Below, in pieces: positions 5,732 to 7,394 of a stretch of DNA of 7,394 bases; positions within the stretch are counted from its first letter, which is position 1, and the number at the start of each line of letters is the position of its first letter. A model generated the notes under the pieces. It was given only the letters and a program-made list of their open reading frames with translations, was not told where the DNA came from and searched no databases. The translations under genes and the position numbers were made by a program. Source of the stretch: Georgenia sp. (GTDB lineage Bacteria > Actinomycetota > Actinomycetes > Actinomycetales > Actinomycetaceae); the NCBI GenBank assembly GCA_027322565.1, contig DAHVRG010000284.1:1-7394 (forward strand), given 5' to 3'.

Positions 5732-6889
5732 CCCGGGCGGCGCGCAGCACCGGCACCGCCGCCCGCAGGTCCTCGACCATGAGGCCGGGCTGCTCCCAGC
5801 CGGCGAAGTGCCCGCCGGCGGTGAGCTGCTCCCACCGCACGAGGTTGTTCCTCTCCCGGACGAGCCGGGGCACCGGGACGCCGAGGTCGCGCGGCATGGC
5901 GGCGATCGCCAAGGGGGTGTGCGAGGGCTCGGGCGCGCTGCCCCAGGCCGAAGCCTCCTCCTTGTAGTACCGCATCGAGGACCAGATGGTCGCGAAGTAC
6001 CAGTAGTGCTCACCGTGGTGAGCATCTCGTCCCGGGAGAGGACCTCCTCCGGGCTCTCCTCCGCGGCCGACCAGTCGCGGAACCGCTCGACCATCCAGAC
6101 GAGGAGCCCCACCGGCGAGTCGGTGAGCGCCGTGCCGAGGGACTGCGGGCGGCTGGACTGCACCAGGGCGTACCCGCCGAGCTCGTACTCGTACCGCAGC
6201 GCGTTCTCCACGGCGCGCGCCTCGAGCGGGTCGCCGAGGTCGGCGGTCTCGTAGGTGAGGCTCTCCCCGCCGAGGACGTCGGTGAGATGGAGACCGACGA
6301 TGTGCTCGGCGTTGGCGATGCCCATCCTCCGGGCGATGAGGAGCCGGTGTCGTAGCCGTGGACGACGTACCGGTCGTAGCCGAGGCGTGCCACGAGCGTG
6401 GCCAGGGCGGCGGCCGCCCGGCCGGTGTCCCACCCGACCACCGGTCCGGAGATCCCGAAGCCGGGGACGGTCGGGACCACGACGTCGAACGCCTCCGCGG
6501 CCGTGCCGCCGTGGCCCACCGGGTCCACGAGTGCGGGCACCATCGGCAGGAACTCGGTCGGTGCCCCGGGCCATCCGTGGAGGAGGAGCAGCGGCGTGGC
6601 ATCGGGGTGAGCGGAGCGGACGTGGAAGAAGTGGGCGTCGTGGCCGTCGACGGTGGTGGTGAACTGGGGGGGTGGCGTTGATCCGGCGCTCCTGTGCGCG
6701 CCAGTCGAAGCCGTCGGCCCAGTACTCGGCGAGCTCGCGGGCGTAGTCGACTGGGACCCCGTGGTCCCAGCCGAACGTCTCGTCCTCGACCGGCCAGCGC
6801 GTCCGGCGGAGCCGGTCAGCGAGCTCGGTGAGCGACTCCTCCGGGACGTGGAGGGTGAACGGGCGGATGGCCTCGTCGTCGGTGTGCAT
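5685..6889 (-). pseudogene. Epoxide-hydrolase-family alpha/beta hydrolase, frameshifted
   Basis: Joining three frames gives a protein of about 401 residues. Order: the epoxide-hydrolase N-terminal domain (IRPFTLHVPEESLTELADRL), the oxyanion HGWPG at 6565-6579, the nucleophile Asp in HGYDTG (6349-6351), the cap region with YETADLGDPLEA, and the catalytic His in GGHFAGWEQP. Three single-base changes break it: one extra C in the C7 tract (G7 at 6666-6672 on the plus strand), one missing C near 6339-6340 (family sequence GSLIARR), and one missing G near 6011-6013 (between TTV and EHYWYF). Correcting all three gives 1206 bp, an exact number of codons. No in-frame stop has built up otherwise, so decay is recent or the indels are sequence errors. 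Intact, it would hydrolyse an epoxide or similar ester-like substrate. ATG 6889 has TACGGT 6 nt upstream. Confidence 0.8.
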
Positions 6890-6895
6890 GGTCCG

Positions 6896-6901
6896 ACCGT
6901 A
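6896..6901 (-). promoter_or_regulatory. Predicted leaderless -10 hexamer of the epoxide hydrolase
   Basis: On the minus strand TACGGT is followed by 6 nt (CGGACC) and ATG 6889. No Shine-Dalgarno sequence is present, supporting a leaderless start. The promoter looks intact although the gene behind it is broken. The -35 region is not recognisable. Confidence 0.4.
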
Positions 6902-6941
6902 GGAAGGGATGCGGTCAGGACCCGGCCGCTATGGACGCGAG

Positions 6942-7394
6942 ATGGAGCCGGAAGGCCCACAGGTGGACCGTCGGCGCAGGGCTGTGGTCGTGCGGCGCGT
7001 CCGCGCCCCGGAGTACGGCGCCGTCGGGCGGCTGACCGTGGCGGCCTACCGGGCCGACGGTCTGGTCGGCACGCCGGGTGGCGCCGAGGACTTCTACCTC
7101 GCGATGCTTCGCGACGCTGAGCGGCGGGACCGCGAGGCAGAGGTCTGGGTCGCGGAGGACGACGCCGGCGCGCTCCTCGGGACCGTGACGTGGTGCCCGG
7201 TGGGCTCGACGTGGCGGGAGGTGGCCCGACGGCGGGAGCAGGGGGAGTTCCGGATGCTCGCCGTCGACCCCGCGGCACGGCGGCGCGGTGCGGCGCGCGC
7301 CCTGGTCGAGGCGTGCCTCGCCCGGGCCCGGGACGAGGGCATGCGCGAGGTCGTGCTGTCCTCACTGCCGCAGATGACGGCCGCCCACGGCCTG
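6942..7394 (+). CDS. GNAT-family N-acetyltransferase, 3' end cut by the window
   Basis: An open frame of 151 codons runs to the last base without a stop. From about residue 15 it reads VVVRRVRAPEYGAVGRLTVAAY, a normal first strand and helix of a GNAT fold. The acetyl-CoA motif EFRMLAVDPAARRRGAARAL (around residues 102-121) has the R-x-x-G-x-A pyrophosphate loop. The following helix and the strand VVLSS are present, and the sequence ends inside the TAAHGL segment that precedes the final Tyr-containing helix. It should acetylate a small-molecule or protein amine; the substrate is unknown. The start is uncertain: ATG 6942 has no good ribosome binding site, GTG 6963 and GTG 6984 (with AGG just upstream) are alternatives, and homologues would probably favour a start close to VVVRRV. 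It is divergent from the broken hydrolase with a gap of about 52 bp. Confidence 0.78.
   Translation, partial: MEPEGPQVDRRRRAVVVRRVRAPEYGAVGRLTVAAYRADGLVGTPGGAEDFYLAMLRDAERRDREAEVWVAEDDAGALLGTVTWCPVGSTWREVARRREQGEFRMLAVDPAARRRGAARALVEACLARARDEGMREVVLSSLPQMTAAHGL

Noticed and set aside
6666..6672. Programmed frameshifting in the epoxide hydrolase
   Set aside because: Two other single-base indels occur downstream without slippery sites, so decay or sequence error explains the locus better.
1..7394. CRISPR array, tRNA/rRNA genes, insertion sequences or att sites
   Set aside because: I saw no spaced direct repeats, cloverleaf-like sequences, transposase motifs or terminal inverted repeats on either strand.

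Overview
The window is very GC-rich (about 70% or more by eye). It has GTG as well as ATG starts, C/G-ending codons, and several promoters with a TANNNT hexamer 6-7 nt before the start codon. This points to a chromosomal segment of a high-GC actinobacterium; a Micrococcales-type organism is my guess from the protein flavours, not something the sequence proves. I see no rRNA, tRNA, CRISPR array, insertion sequence or phage gene. Apart from a few short intergenic gaps, the window is covered by genes or gene remnants.

Layout from left to right: (1) an M48/HtpX-like membrane zinc protease (1-936, +); (2) the C-terminal half of an endonuclease/exonuclease/phosphatase (EEP) protein whose N-terminal half is missing (1041-1538, +), a probable gene remnant; (3) an aminoglycoside-phosphotransferase-family (APH/choline-kinase fold) kinase (1532-2464, -), convergent with the remnant; (4) an ECF41/SigJ-type sigma factor with a fused C-terminal SnoaL-like regulatory domain (2530-3495, -); (5) divergent from it, a small DoxX-like four-helix membrane protein (3667-4050, +); (6) a zinc, NAD-dependent aryl-alcohol-type dehydrogenase (4121-5233, +); (7) a RimJ-like GNAT acetyltransferase that has lost about 30 residues of its CoA-binding core (5291-5731, +); (8) an epoxide-hydrolase-family alpha/beta hydrolase on the minus strand, broken by three single-base indels (5685-6889, -); (9) the start of another GNAT acetyltransferase that runs off the right edge (6942-7394, +).

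The most coherent regulatory unit is the sigma factor / DoxX pair. The intergenic region holds a perfect inverted repeat (GCTGTGACA / TGTCACAGC). Each arm doubles as a -35 element (TGTCACA) facing outward, and each is followed 16 nt later by CGTC. That is the promoter signature I recall for ECF41 sigma factors, so this sigma factor probably autoregulates and also drives the DoxX gene, and perhaps the dehydrogenase behind it. A strong 8-bp hairpin sits in the DoxX leader between the predicted start of transcription and the ribosome binding site.

The second theme is gene decay. Three of the nine genes (EEP remnant, GNAT with an internal deletion, frameshifted epoxide hydrolase) look broken, while the sigma factor, dehydrogenase, kinase and protease look intact. 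I see no wholly new multi-gene system here. The mirror-image ECF41 promoter pair and the in-frame GNAT deletion are the observations most worth checking.
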